This document shows, one piece after another, positions 1 to 7,350 of a DNA stretch of 64,000 bases. Source of the DNA: Lachnospiraceae bacterium (GTDB lineage Bacteria; Bacillota; Clostridia; Lachnospirales; Lachnospiraceae); NCBI GenBank assembly GCA_902363135.1, contig CABIZF010000005.1:1-64000 (forward strand). The letters are read 5' to 3'. The number at the start of each line of letters is the position of its first letter. Within the stretch, counting starts at the first letter, position 1. The position numbers were made by a program, and so were the translations under genes. Under the pieces are notes generated by a model. It was given only the letters and a program-made list of their open reading frames with translations, was not told the origin of the DNA and ran no database searches.

Positions 1-77
<77 letters not shown>

Positions 78-116
78 GTGTTTGATTCGGTCAAAATAAC
101 TGCTTAGCTATTTCAT

Positions 117-138
117 CTCGCCAATCCTGATTGGCGAG
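117..138 (-). other. rRNA leader hairpin
   Basis: CTCGCCAATC and GATTGGCGAG form a perfect 10-bp inverted repeat with a 2-base centre, about 40 bases before the mature 16S 5' end. Such leader stems serve in rRNA processing (RNase III type) or antitermination. The role is inferred from position only. Confidence 0.5.
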
Positions 139-275
139 CATCCCTTTTTACTGTTTTTAAAGGTCAGTTCCTTAAAAAAATAAAACTTTTAAGAATTTTT
201 CAAGGTTGTTTCACTGTTCAGTTATCAATGTTCTTTCGTTGATCTTTGTTATCTCCTCACCGGAGCAACTCTGAT

Positions 276-304
276 ATCATATCATGTCATTCGCGGTTTG
301 TCAA
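276..304 (-). promoter_or_regulatory. rRNA operon proximal promoter (P2)
   Basis: On the reverse strand TTGACA (304-299) and TATGAT (281-276) are separated by exactly 17 bases, with an A/T-rich UP-like block upstream. It drives the 16S gene at 1-77 through a leader of about 200 bases. It is the only rRNA promoter still joined to the 16S gene; the upstream sister promoter is at 33144-33172, on the other side of the prophage. Confidence 0.9.
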
Positions 305-315
305 GAACTTTTTCC

Positions 316-330
316 AACTTTTTTATTTTT
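316..330. repeat. left copy of 15-bp direct repeat bounding the prophage (attL-like)
   Basis: AACTTTTTTATTTTT occurs here and again, identical and in the same orientation, at 33046-33060. It lies in the UP-element region 12 bases upstream of the P2 -35 box. The sequence is low in complexity, so chance similarity is possible, but both copies sit exactly where phage-type sequence gives way to rRNA promoter sequence. Confidence 0.55.
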
Positions 331-344
331 AAAAAGTCAAGCGT

Positions 345-356
345 TAAATGCGAAAA
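345..356 (+). repeat. candidate terminal inverted repeat, left end
   Basis: TAAATGCGAAAA at 345-356 is repeated in inverted orientation at 33019-33030. The inner distances to the 15-bp direct repeats are almost equal (14 and 15 bases). This would suit the ends of an element moved by a DDE transposase, but only 12 bp match. Confidence 0.3.
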
Positions 357-417
357 ATATTACTGGTTTTTGTGTTCTCTCTTTTTCACAATTTCCATTC
401 TGCTTTTTTGTGCATAT

Positions 418-1458
418 TCAACAACCTTCTAACTTTGCCATTTCTTCGTTGAAGCGCTCTTCGGCTGTTCCATAGTTAAACAACCGGCGCGGATAGTTAT
501 TGATCCAGATCTCTATCTGTTTTACTGTGTCGCCGGACACCGTGTCAAAATCTGTCCCTTTAGGTACGTGCCGCCGGATCATTCTGTTTTGATTTTCATT
601 TGACCCCCTTTCGCAACTGCTATATGGGTGACAATAATATAATTTCACTCTGCTTCCTTTTCTACGCGCTGCCTTCTCCATTCCTTCAAAGTCCGCAAAT
701 TCCGATCCATTATCAACGGTAATTGTTTTAAATACCTTATAAAACATTTTTCCCCATTTTCTTTCAAGCCTATTTAATGATTTAACTACTTCCGCGGCCG
801 TATGCCGTTTTAATTCCATGATGATTTCTTTTCTTGTTTTTCTTTCCGTTAATACCAGAAGCGATTTTTTCGATTTCCCCCGAAGTCCAACTACTGTGTC
901 CATTTCCCAATGTCCGAACGTTTCTCTTGTATTTACTATTTCCGGGCGTTTTTCTATGCTGTCACCCTTTTGCGCCCGTGTTCTGCGCACTTTATCATAT
1001 TTCTTTTTTTCATTCTTCTTTACCGGCAAATCTTTATTTGTCAAATGAAGGAAAATTCCCTTGTCTATATAACTATAAAGCGTCGTTTTGCTTATTGTAA
1101 CAGAAAACGTAATTCCCTTGTGTTTGATTTCTCCTAATACTGCTCCCGGTGAGTATTTTTCATTCACAATCTTATTTTCGATATACTCCGCTAATTCTAT
1201 ATCATTTCCAATTTTTAGCCCCGGACCTTTTGCGGCCAAATTTTCCCGGTATTTTTCGTCCGCTATATCTGGACTGTACCGTTCTTCTGTTGTCCAGTCA
1301 GAATTTCGGTGTTCATACCTGCCGCGTTTCAGTTCTCTATATATTGTAGAAATATGGCAACCGATATTATTTGCAATTTCTTTCGGTGTGTGCTTCTCTT
1401 TCAAAAGTGCTTCAATTTTTATTCTATCATCATGTGTCAGGTGGTAAAAATGTCTCAT
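418..1458 (-). CDS. IS30-family DDE transposase, candidate prophage integrase
   Basis: 346 aa. An N-terminal IS30 helix-turn-helix (about residues 5-45, TPKEIANNIGCHISTIYREL) is followed by an rve/DDE core with Asp187 (HWEMDTVVG), Asp249 (TVDNGSEF) and Glu288 (GSNENQN), the full IS30 triad. The start ATG at 1458 follows GAAAGGATCGAAGCC; the frame is open upstream but lacks a better site. It follows the XRE gene in the same direction, separated by a terminator-like hairpin. No inverted repeats flank the gene itself, so it does not look like an IS that merely landed here. As the only recombinase in the phage it probably catalyses integration and excision; that role is inferred. Confidence 0.88.
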   Translation of the reverse strand: MRHFYHLTHDDRIKIEALLKEKHTPKEIANNIGCHISTIYRELKRGRYEHRNSDWTTEERYSPDIADEKYRENLAAKGPGLKIGNDIELAEYIENKIVNEKYSPGAVLGEIKHKGITFSVTISKTTLYSYIDKGIFLHLTNKDLPVKKNEKKKYDKVRRTRAQKGDSIEKRPEIVNTRETFGHWEMDTVVGLRGKSKKSLLVLTERKTRKEIIMELKRHTAAEVVKSLNRLERKWGKMFYKVFKTITVDNGSEFADFEGMEKAARRKGSRVKLYYCHPYSSCERGSNENQNRMIRRHVPKGTDFDTVSGDTVKQIEIWINNYPRRLFNYGTAEERFNEEMAKLEGC

Positions 1459-1473
1459 GGCTTCGATCCTTTC

Positions 1474-1512
1474 AAAAAATAACGCCGCGGCCATTATAGC
1501 CCCGGCGTTATT
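1474..1512 (-). terminator. intrinsic terminator between XRE gene and transposase
   Basis: On the reverse strand AATAACGCCG and CGGCGTTATT (arms 1503-1512 and 1478-1487) form a perfect 10-bp stem followed by a run of T. The hairpin contains the XRE stop codon and ends 16 bases before the transposase start, so it should limit read-through into the transposase. A similar hairpin precedes the second HTH_38 gene (32920-32961). Confidence 0.7.
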
Positions 1513-1756
1513 CTTCGGTTTCTTCCAACAACCATTCCACATTTACATGTAAAACTTTTGCAAAAATTTTTAATTCATAATCAGTGACAAAGCGGGTTCC
1601 TATCTCGATCCGGCTTATGCTATCCCTTTCAAGTGTCACGCCTGCAATCTGTACTTTTGCCGCTAAATCAGATTGTGAAAGGCGTTGTTTCAATCTGGCT
1701 TCCCTGATTTTATCACCGGAAAGGTTCTTCTTTCCCCTGTATGAATATATTTTCAT
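1508..1756 (-). CDS. XRE-family transcriptional regulator, candidate prophage repressor
   Basis: 82 aa. The HTH_3 fold spans about residues 14-75 (IREARLKQRLSQSDLAAKV, then DSISRIEIGTR and an EWLLEE end). ATG at 1756 is preceded by AAAGGAG. It is divergent from the exonuclease gene at 1899 and shares with it a 142-bp control region with a 12-bp inverted repeat, typical of an autoregulated phage switch. It is the first gene of a two-gene unit with the transposase, so it may control integration or lysogeny. The function is inferred from family and context. Confidence 0.85.
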   Translation of the reverse strand: MKIYSYRGKKNLSGDKIREARLKQRLSQSDLAAKVQIAGVTLERDSISRIEIGTRFVTDYELKIFAKVLHVNVEWLLEETEE

Positions 1757-1769
1757 TCGTTGCGGCTCC

Positions 1770-1825
1770 TTTATGTGTTAATGTTCAGAAACTTTCTTGA
1801 CTTTAACACATAAAGTTTCTAAAAT
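1770..1825 (+). promoter_or_regulatory. divergent promoter with inverted-repeat operator
   Basis: A rightward promoter TTGACT (1797-1802), 17 bases, TAAAAT (1820-1825) precedes the exonuclease gene. A perfect inverted repeat TTTATGTGTTAA (1770-1781) / TTAACACATAAA (1803-1814) has its right arm inside the spacer. A second, interleaved pair AGAAACTTT (1787-1795) / AAAGTTTCT (1812-1820) overlaps the -10. These are likely operators for the adjacent XRE protein. Confidence 0.75.
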
Positions 1826-1898
1826 TGTGCTAAAGGTCAGCAACGCGAACTTTTCTACCTGCTGCCCTTAAAAATCTAACCGCAAGGGGGAACAAAAT

Positions 1899-2888
1899 AT
1901 GTTTATTTCTATTGGTATTGACGAAGACGGACGCCCGTATATCACCACTTCCGACGGATCGCGTGAAAAAGTCGTGCGAAAAGGTAAGGGGAAAAGCGTT
2001 ATAGATTTTCCTTCTACTTATACCGTGCTTGACATTGAAACGACCGGCCTTGATCCGCGTTACTGTGAAATTATTGAAATTTCGGCCATGAAATATTCTT
2101 CCGGTCAAAATATCGGTACTTTTTCAACGCTTGTGAAGCCTTCCGAGCCTATCGACGAATACATAACTTCACTTACAGGCATTACGAACGATATGTTAAA
2201 AAACGCCCCGGATATTGTAGAAACTATGCAAAAATTTTATAATTTCGTTGGTTCCGATCTTATTGTTGGCTATAACGTCAACTTCGATATTAACTTTTTA
2301 TATGACAACCTTCTGAACTGTCACTCGCTTACTTTGTCAAATTCCTTCATTGATGTTATGCGGATCGCGCGGAAAGTTCTTCCCGATCTGAAAAACCATA
2401 AACAAGTGACCGTTGCCGAGCATTACGGAATTTCTACCGCCGGCGCTCATAGGGCGGCCGTTGATTGTGAAATATGCAACGCCATTTTTGAAAAATTGCA
2501 AGCCGACATTTTGGCCGCCGGGCAAAGTCTCGAAGATTTCAAATTATCCAGTAAGAAAAGCGAATTGCACGCTAAAGACATTTCTACGGAAAACATTTCT
2601 TTCGATACCTCCCACCCGCTTTTCGGTAAGGTGTGCGTATTCACTGGAACACTTGAAAAAATGTCCCGAAAAGACGCTATGCAATTAGTTGTTGATCTTG
2701 GCGGTTCTGTTGGCGATAATGTCACAAAGAAAACGAACTATTTAATTTTGGGTAATAATGACTTTTGCCAGTCTATCAAGGACGGGAAAAGCAACAAGCA
2801 GAAAAAGGCCGAAGATCTGATCCTCAAAGGCCACGACATAGAAATACTTTCCGAAAATGTATTCTATGATCTTGTACTTGAAGGATAA
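1899..2888 (+). CDS. DnaQ-like 3'-5' exonuclease with C-terminal BRCT domain
   Basis: 329 aa. Residues about 40-205 form a DEDDh exonuclease: ExoI motif DIETTGLD, ExoII VGYNVNFDINFL, ExoIII with HRAAVDCE. Residues about 240-329 form a BRCT domain like that of NAD-dependent ligase (GKVCVFTGTLEKMSRKDA, NVTKKTNYLILG). ATG at 1899 follows AAGGGGGAAC. It is one of only two rightward genes in the prophage and is transcribed away from the repressor. It could proofread, process DNA ends during phage recombination or act as an accessory gene; the exact role is unknown. Confidence 0.85.
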   Translation: MFISIGIDEDGRPYITTSDGSREKVVRKGKGKSVIDFPSTYTVLDIETTGLDPRYCEIIEISAMKYSSGQNIGTFSTLVKPSEPIDEYITSLTGITNDMLKNAPDIVETMQKFYNFVGSDLIVGYNVNFDINFLYDNLLNCHSLTLSNSFIDVMRIARKVLPDLKNHKQVTVAEHYGISTAGAHRAAVDCEICNAIFEKLQADILAAGQSLEDFKLSSKKSELHAKDISTENISFDTSHPLFGKVCVFTGTLEKMSRKDAMQLVVDLGGSVGDNVTKKTNYLILGNNDFCQSIKDGKSNKQKKAEDLILKGHDIEILSENVFYDLVLEG

Positions 2889-2960
2889 CTATATAACCAC
2901 AACGGGCGCTATCCCTTCCAGATTGGAAAGGCCGGCGCCCGTTGTTATATAGTCCTTTTT
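2888..2960. terminator. strong bidirectional terminator
   Basis: ACTATATAAC plus CAACGGGCGC pair with GCGCCCGTTG plus TTATATAGT, giving a long stem followed by CCTTTTT on the + strand. It separates the rightward exonuclease gene from the converging ribbon-helix-helix operon. Confidence 0.85.
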
Positions 2961-2961
2961 A

Positions 2962-3183
2962 TTATTCCTGTTCTTCTGCCGTCATGCGCTGATCGCGTTC
3001 CATTCTTTCTTTTATCGCCTGATTTATATATTCACTTACATTTTGTCCTGCTGCTGCTGCTATTTCTTTTATAATTGCCCTTTCTCCTTTTTTCACAAGG
3101 ATTTCAACGCGATCATAATTTGCCTTCTTAAATTCGTTCTGATATTTAATCTGGTTAAACTCTTCGTTCTTTGCTCTTGCCAT
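2962..3183 (-). CDS. small ribbon-helix-helix-like DNA-binding protein
   Basis: 73 aa. The segment YDRVEILVKKGERAIIKEIA followed by AGQNVSEYINQAIKERM has the beta strand plus two-helix pattern of Arc/MetJ-type repressors (residues about 23-60). ATG at 3183 follows AAGGAATAAAACAAA. It is the second gene of a leftward unit with the 43-aa ORF, driven by a consensus promoter that contains palindromic operators, so autoregulation is likely. The N-terminal helix is basic. Family-level assignment only. Confidence 0.7.
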   Translation of the reverse strand: MARAKNEEFNQIKYQNEFKKANYDRVEILVKKGERAIIKEIAAAAGQNVSEYINQAIKERMERDQRMTAEEQE

Positions 3184-3264
3184 TTTGTTTTATTCCTTTT
3201 ATAATGAATTTAACGGATCGGGCGGCTTTGGCAAGTCCACCGCCCTTTCTGTGTCCCTTATTTC

Positions 3265-3396
3265 TTATTCATTTTCTTCTCGCGGCTTCGCGTCAACAAT
3301 TCGTCTTATCAATTCTAAGATTTCATGTTCGCTATGCCCCTTTTCGTCGCACCATTCTATGACTTCTTTTATTTCCTTTTTATCCATTTCGCTCAT
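3265..3396 (-). CDS. small hypothetical protein (43 aa)
   Basis: Starts ATG at 3396 after AAAGGAGAACAAC and ends TAA at 3265. It is charged and predicted helical (MSEMDKKEIKEVIEWCDEKG start). It is the first gene after the strong promoter at 3454-3482 and precedes the ribbon-helix-helix gene. Similar small acidic ORFs occur with RHH regulators in Firmicutes mobile elements; no function is recognised. Confidence 0.6.
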   Translation of the reverse strand: MSEMDKKEIKEVIEWCDEKGHSEHEILELIRRIVDAKPREENE

Positions 3397-3453
3397 GTTG
3401 TTCTCCTTTCTATGCTTGCCCATGTATTTGTTAAGTCTTCCTTAACTATCTTT

Positions 3454-3501
3454 ATTATATAACATATTCCGGAATATGTCAATATATATTCCGGAATATG
3501 T
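3454..3501 (-). promoter_or_regulatory. consensus promoter with tandem palindromic operators
   Basis: Reverse strand: TTGACA (3482-3477), 17 bases, TATAAT (3459-3454), a perfect sigma-A match. The spacer holds the perfect 18-bp palindrome ACATATTCCGGAATATGT (3462-3479). A second palindrome core ATATTCCGGAATAT lies at 3486-3499; the centres are 22 bp apart, two helical turns. This suits co-operative binding by a dimeric repressor such as the RHH protein downstream. Confidence 0.85.
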
Positions 3502-3519
3502 TATATTTTTTTAAATAAT

Positions 3520-3546
3520 AAACCCCGCCTTTTATTGACGGGGTTT
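3520..3546 (-). terminator. terminator after the lysis genes
   Basis: AAACCCCG (3520-3527) pairs with CGGGGTTT (3539-3546); on the reverse strand the stem is followed by ATTATTT. It lies just beyond the endolysin stop and before the RHH promoter, closing the late transcript. Confidence 0.65.
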
Positions 3547-3612
3547 CGGTGACATATTATTCCTTTTTTTCTGACTTTCAAGGGGTTTTCATGAACTGTC
3601 GATAGTTACGTT

Positions 3613-5421
3613 TTACGCTTTCTTTGCGTAGTCAAGGGAAACCCAACCGTTACGGCCTGCGGCGTAGGCTTTTAATAAGCCCCATTTTGAAGCGCCGGGG
3701 CCTTCTGCTTCCTCTACGATTGTAAAGGCTCCCTTTCCTGTGTAGACGGGTTTTCCGTCTTTCTTCCAGTAGTCGAACGTTGTTCCCGGTCCTTTCCTGA
3801 TACGAAGATCCGAAGTCGTCACGTTCACTTTGTATTCTGCAGCAACCGGCGCCGCCGGTGCTTCCGGGTAGATCCTGTTTCCGTCATTGTCAAAGACATA
3901 ATAACCGGCGTTCTGCTTTGCCAGTTCCACGGCGTTTTCTCTGTCCTTGAAGGCTCCGATCTGGCTTGCCGCGTCCTTCCAGTCTTTTCTTACTCTGAAA
4001 TAACCGGTTCCCGCTGTGCTTGCCTTCTGCTCCGGTGTTGCCTTGAACGAAACATAGTCCGGAACGGCTGTTATATAGGCCTTTGCGCCGCCGTCGTTGA
4101 TCTGGTACCATTTTTCGTCTTTGGAAATTCCGGTAACTGTGAAGGCTTCGCCGTTATTTACAACTTTCTTCACATTCCCGGAAGCAAACGAAGGCGTTGT
4201 TCTCACGTTCAGGCCGTCGGATCCGGTGTAAATTACCGTTACCGTACCAGAAAGCGCCTTCACGTCCTGCGCGCCCGTGTCTGTTACTGTGGGTGATCCT
4301 GAAACCGAAATGGCGCCGCCTGCCATGGTTGCTTTTACGTCCTTTCTGAACTGGTCCATTGTCAGACCGTACTTTTTCCAAATATGTTCAACGTCGGCGT
4401 GGTTTGTGGCATACCCGCGGGCGTGGCCTTCTGAATGGGAAAGAATAACGCCGTCCTTCTCCGGGTTCCACCCGAACTTCTGGCACAAATACGCGAAGTA
4501 TTCCACGGCGTTTCTATAATTTTTCAGAACAACCGCCTTCGTGTTGCTGCCGTCGGAAAGTTCGATCCACGACGCGCCGCCGGTATACTTGATCGTTGCC
4601 GGCTCTGTCATTTCTACGCCGATATGGGTATTATTGCAGCTTCCCTTTGGTCCGCTGCCACCATGCCAGTTTCTAACGGCCGTTTTCTTTTCCGGATCGA
4701 TCGGAAGTCCCACGTAAACTTCCCCGGTGTGCTGAATAACCGCATGAACGCCGGCGCCGGCGTCTGCGCGGTTCTCGTTGTTAATTATGTTCATTGCTTT
4801 TTCGCAAGGGCAACCGATAGAATGAAGATAAGGGCCGATCGGTTTGATCGTGCGCCCGCCTGTTAAACACGGGCTTTTCTTCATGGTTGCGTCAATGATT
4901 TTAATATTCATATTCTGCCCCGCTTCCTGTGTGTCGTACTGCGTCAAGTTCCATTTTTCTACAATTGAACATATTTTTGAAACGTAATTATTGTCCGTTG
5001 CATAGCCGCCGGCCTTTACAATCTGGATCGCTTTCTTGTAGTCTCTTTCGCCCACAAGTCCCGCGTATCGAAGATCGTTCCCTTTCTTCGCTCCTGCTAA
5101 GTAATCGGAATGATCCTTGATACTTTCGGCCATGCTCTCATATTTTCGGAACGCTGCCGTTATTGTGTAGACTTCGCCGTTCGGCTTCTGTTCGTTCGTT
5201 TCCTTTGTGTAGGTCTGGCCGCCCCAATCGGACGGCCAGTTATTGCCGGAAAGTTCGGCTTTCATTCCGAAAATATTATTCGCGTTCACTGCAAGTTCTC
5301 TTGTACCATACCCGCTTTCAAGTATTCCCTGCGCTGTCGTAAGACTTGCAAGGATCCCCGTTTTCGCCATATCGGCGCGGGCCTGCTCTCCTAACAGTGA
5401 AACAAATTCTTTTTTCGTCAT
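3613..5421 (-). CDS. modular endolysin: glucosaminidase, amidase, SH3b domains
   Basis: 602 aa, ATG at 5421 overlapping the holin stop as ATGA. Residues about 1-165 form a glucosaminidase/FlgJ-like domain (LTTAQGILESGYG, catalytic Glu in that motif, NIFGMKAE). Residues about 180-370 form an N-acetylmuramoyl-L-alanine amidase_2 domain (HSIGCPCEKAMN, NTHIGVEMTEP, LSHSEGHARG). Then an SH3b unit (GSDGLNVRTTPSF), a SPOR-like stretch (GYFRVRKDWKDA) and a C-terminal SH3 unit (LRIRKGPGTTFDYW). There is no signal peptide, so release needs the holin. It cuts host peptidoglycan at lysis. Confidence 0.92.
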   Translation of the reverse strand: MTKKEFVSLLGEQARADMAKTGILASLTTAQGILESGYGTRELAVNANNIFGMKAELSGNNWPSDWGGQTYTKETNEQKPNGEVYTITAAFRKYESMAESIKDHSDYLAGAKKGNDLRYAGLVGERDYKKAIQIVKAGGYATDNNYVSKICSIVEKWNLTQYDTQEAGQNMNIKIIDATMKKSPCLTGGRTIKPIGPYLHSIGCPCEKAMNIINNENRADAGAGVHAVIQHTGEVYVGLPIDPEKKTAVRNWHGGSGPKGSCNNTHIGVEMTEPATIKYTGGASWIELSDGSNTKAVVLKNYRNAVEYFAYLCQKFGWNPEKDGVILSHSEGHARGYATNHADVEHIWKKYGLTMDQFRKDVKATMAGGAISVSGSPTVTDTGAQDVKALSGTVTVIYTGSDGLNVRTTPSFASGNVKKVVNNGEAFTVTGISKDEKWYQINDGGAKAYITAVPDYVSFKATPEQKASTAGTGYFRVRKDWKDAASQIGAFKDRENAVELAKQNAGYYVFDNDGNRIYPEAPAAPVAAEYKVNVTTSDLRIRKGPGTTFDYWKKDGKPVYTGKGAFTIVEEAEGPGASKWGLLKAYAAGRNGWVSLDYAKKA

Positions 5422-5906
5422 TTCGCCGCCCCTTCTTCCTGTGCTGCTACCTCTTCCAGTGCTTCCGGTTCTTCCGGTTCTTCGTCTGTCGGAAGTTCGT
5501 CTGTGTACTTCTGCAGAAACGCCTTTACAGTCTGCCAGATCTTCTTCACCGGAAGGCCGCAAAGATACATATTTTTCAAAATGCTTATGATCTCATAGGC
5601 CACAAAAAGGATCGCGAAGAACTCCATTGTTCCGATCCTATCAACTGCCATTACTGCGCGCACTTCCTGCGGGATAAATCCGATCAGGTTCACCGCTACA
5701 ATGTGATCCACCGTAACCAGTGCAAGAAGGCAAACTAACATTCCGCATTTTCTGATCGCGCCGTTGATCCCGAAATTAGAATTGAACCTTCTTTCCTTGA
5801 TCGCGCGAAGGACTCCAAAAACTGTGTCAATCACCACCGCGATCAAAACTAACTGCAAAAATGTGTTTCCCGCTGCTTCCGCATAGATAGAAATTAACTT
5901 TTCCAT
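5418..5906 (-). CDS. phage holin (toxin secretion/phage lysis holin family)
   Basis: 162 aa. Hydrophobic segments at about residues 13-35 (TFLQLVLIAVVIDTVFGVL), 52-75 and 90-110, followed by a charged acidic tail rich in Glu and Pro. This matches the phage_holin_4 type. ATG at 5906 lies 8 bases after AAAGGTGG; two GTG codons just upstream (5918, 5915) are less likely. It overlaps the endolysin start by 4 bases, so the two lysis genes are translationally coupled. Confidence 0.85.
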   Translation of the reverse strand: MEKLISIYAEAAGNTFLQLVLIAVVIDTVFGVLRAIKERRFNSNFGINGAIRKCGMLVCLLALVTVDHIVAVNLIGFIPQEVRAVMAVDRIGTMEFFAILFVAYEIISILKNMYLCGLPVKKIWQTVKAFLQKYTDELPTDEEPEEPEALEEVAAQEEGAAK

Positions 5907-5970
5907 GTTTTTCACCACCTTTCTTTTATAAAGATAATAAAAGGAAAGGGCGGCAATTTCTGACCTGTTT

Positions 5971-7005
5971 TCAGGCCGTCGCCTTCCTTTCCTTGATTTC
6001 TTTTACTTTCTCCTTCGTTTCCTCGATCAGAATATAGCTGTCGGCGTGTTTCATGTGGCCGAACCTGCTTTCGATTGAACGATCGAAGTCTTCCAGTTCT
6101 ACTTCCCCGGTGTCGAAGGCTTTTAATAATTTCTTTAGGCGCCGCATGGCGTCCTTTCTTACTCTCTTATGATCCTTGAAATGAATATACCCTACGAAGT
6201 TTATTCCGTTCTTTGCTGCAAGGATCGTTGTCTTTGGGTTCAGTTCCAGTTTTAATTCCCGGCGAAGAAATTCTTCTATCAGTGCCAGAACGTGCCGCAA
6301 TTCTTCCGGATCCTCTGATAATATTATAAAGTCGTCCATATAACGAACATAATATTTCATTTTCAGGACGTGTTTTACATACTGATCCAGTTTGTTCAGG
6401 TATACGTTCGCGAATAGCTGTGAAGTAAGGTTTCCGACTGGTATTCCCACGCCCGGCGGGAAAATACCGTTGTGATCTATGATCCGATCCAGAATTTTCA
6501 GAAGTGCTTTGTCTGAAATATACCGCCGGATCTCTTTCTTTAATACGTCGTGCGCTACGCTCTGGAAATAGTGGTGTATATCTCCCTTTATTGCATAGAT
6601 TTTCTTCCCCTGCACCACTTCCAGTTCATAAAGCCATTTTGAAAGGGTGTCGCTTGCTTCGTGCGCGCCTTTTCCCTTCCTGCAGGCGTATGAATGGAAA
6701 ATGAACCGCTTTTCAAAAATCGGTTCAATGATATTTACGATCATGTGTTGAATAACGCGATCGAAGAACGGAAGCGCCATAATAATTCTTTCTTTCGGCT
6801 CCCACACTTTGAAAATTCTATACTTTCCCGGCGTATAGTCGCCGCTTTGTATGGCGTCTATTGCTTTTTGAAGGTTGTCTTCCCTGTTCTGTTCAAACTC
6901 CAACACTTCCGGGCGAAGTCTTTTGCACTTCCGGGCCTTCATATATGCTTTGATCGCGTTCGGGAAAGTACAGATTTTACTTATTAAATTTTTAATTGTT
7001 TTCAT
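5971..7005 (-). CDS. DGR reverse transcriptase
   Basis: 344 aa from ATG 7005 (the frame is open to another ATG at 7026). RT palm motifs are complete: KGDIHHYF (Asp142), GVGIPVGNLTSQLFANVYLN with the SQ of motif 4 that marks DGR-type enzymes (most RTs have QG), and YVRYMDDF (Asp224, Asp225). There is no maturase or endonuclease domain. It lies downstream of avd and TR, the usual DGR order. It copies the TR RNA into adenine-mutated cDNA that replaces the VR. Confidence 0.95.
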   Translation of the reverse strand: MKTIKNLISKICTFPNAIKAYMKARKCKRLRPEVLEFEQNREDNLQKAIDAIQSGDYTPGKYRIFKVWEPKERIIMALPFFDRVIQHMIVNIIEPIFEKRFIFHSYACRKGKGAHEASDTLSKWLYELEVVQGKKIYAIKGDIHHYFQSVAHDVLKKEIRRYISDKALLKILDRIIDHNGIFPPGVGIPVGNLTSQLFANVYLNKLDQYVKHVLKMKYYVRYMDDFIILSEDPEELRHVLALIEEFLRRELKLELNPKTTILAAKNGINFVGYIHFKDHKRVRKDAMRRLKKLLKAFDTGEVELEDFDRSIESRFGHMKHADSYILIEETKEKVKEIKERKATA

Positions 7006-7069
7006 GTTTGCCCTACCGCATTTCACCCCGTTTCAGGCCTACTTTTCGGCGGTGCCTTTGTTCTTTCGT

Positions 7070-7107
7070 CCGGTTTCTCACCGGAACGGGAACGGCCTTT
7101 CGGCCGT
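7070..7107 (-). ncRNA. structured spacer of the DGR RNA between TR and RT
   Basis: Two hairpins lie here: CCGGT-TTCTC-ACCGG (7070-7084) and ACGGCC-TTTC-GGCCGT (7092-7107), which in RNA sense has a GAAA tetraloop. In the Bordetella DGR the spacer after TR is part of the RNA that primes cDNA synthesis; the same role is inferred here for about 7027-7200. Confidence 0.5.
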
Positions 7108-7200
7108 CTGTGCGAACCGTCTGACTATATATTTTGATTATTCATATATATAACCCTTGCCGTGGATCCGGAGATCGCGCGGTCTATGCGATTTTACAAG

Positions 7201-7326
7201 TCACACACGCACCACACGCCAATGTTGCCGTTGACGTTCCACGGGTAATTGTTGGCGTTGACCGCGCGCGAACCGTCGTGAACGCCGTTGTTCCAATTGC
7301 CGCCGCCAATGAGCGCGTGAAGTGCG
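7201..7326 (-). repeat. DGR template repeat (TR)
   Basis: 126 bp, 24 bases after the avd stop. It matches 7825-7950 at 117 of 126 positions. All nine mismatches (7226, 7237, 7246, 7252, 7289, 7291, 7297, 7298, 7323) are T on the + strand, that is adenine in the TR sense; the 100 non-adenine positions are identical. Read in the VR frame, the changed sites are AAC, AAT and TAC codons. The terminal 25 bp (7201-7225), the expected initiation end, are invariant. Confidence 0.97.
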
Positions 7327-7350
7327 AATTAACGGTTGCCCCAAGTTTTA

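Noticed and set aside
418..1542. A stand-alone IS30 insertion sequence
   Set aside because: No inverted repeats match between the sequence left of 418 and the sequence right of 1458, and the transposase is arranged as a unit with the XRE gene.
3613..5562. Endolysin start at 5562 giving 649 aa
   Set aside because: The extra N-terminus overlaps the holin in another frame, is Arg/Gly-rich shadow sequence, and the ATG at 5421 has the ATGA coupling.
7201..7326. TR as a translated gene of its own
   Set aside because: No start or ribosome site; it is noncoding template between avd and RT.
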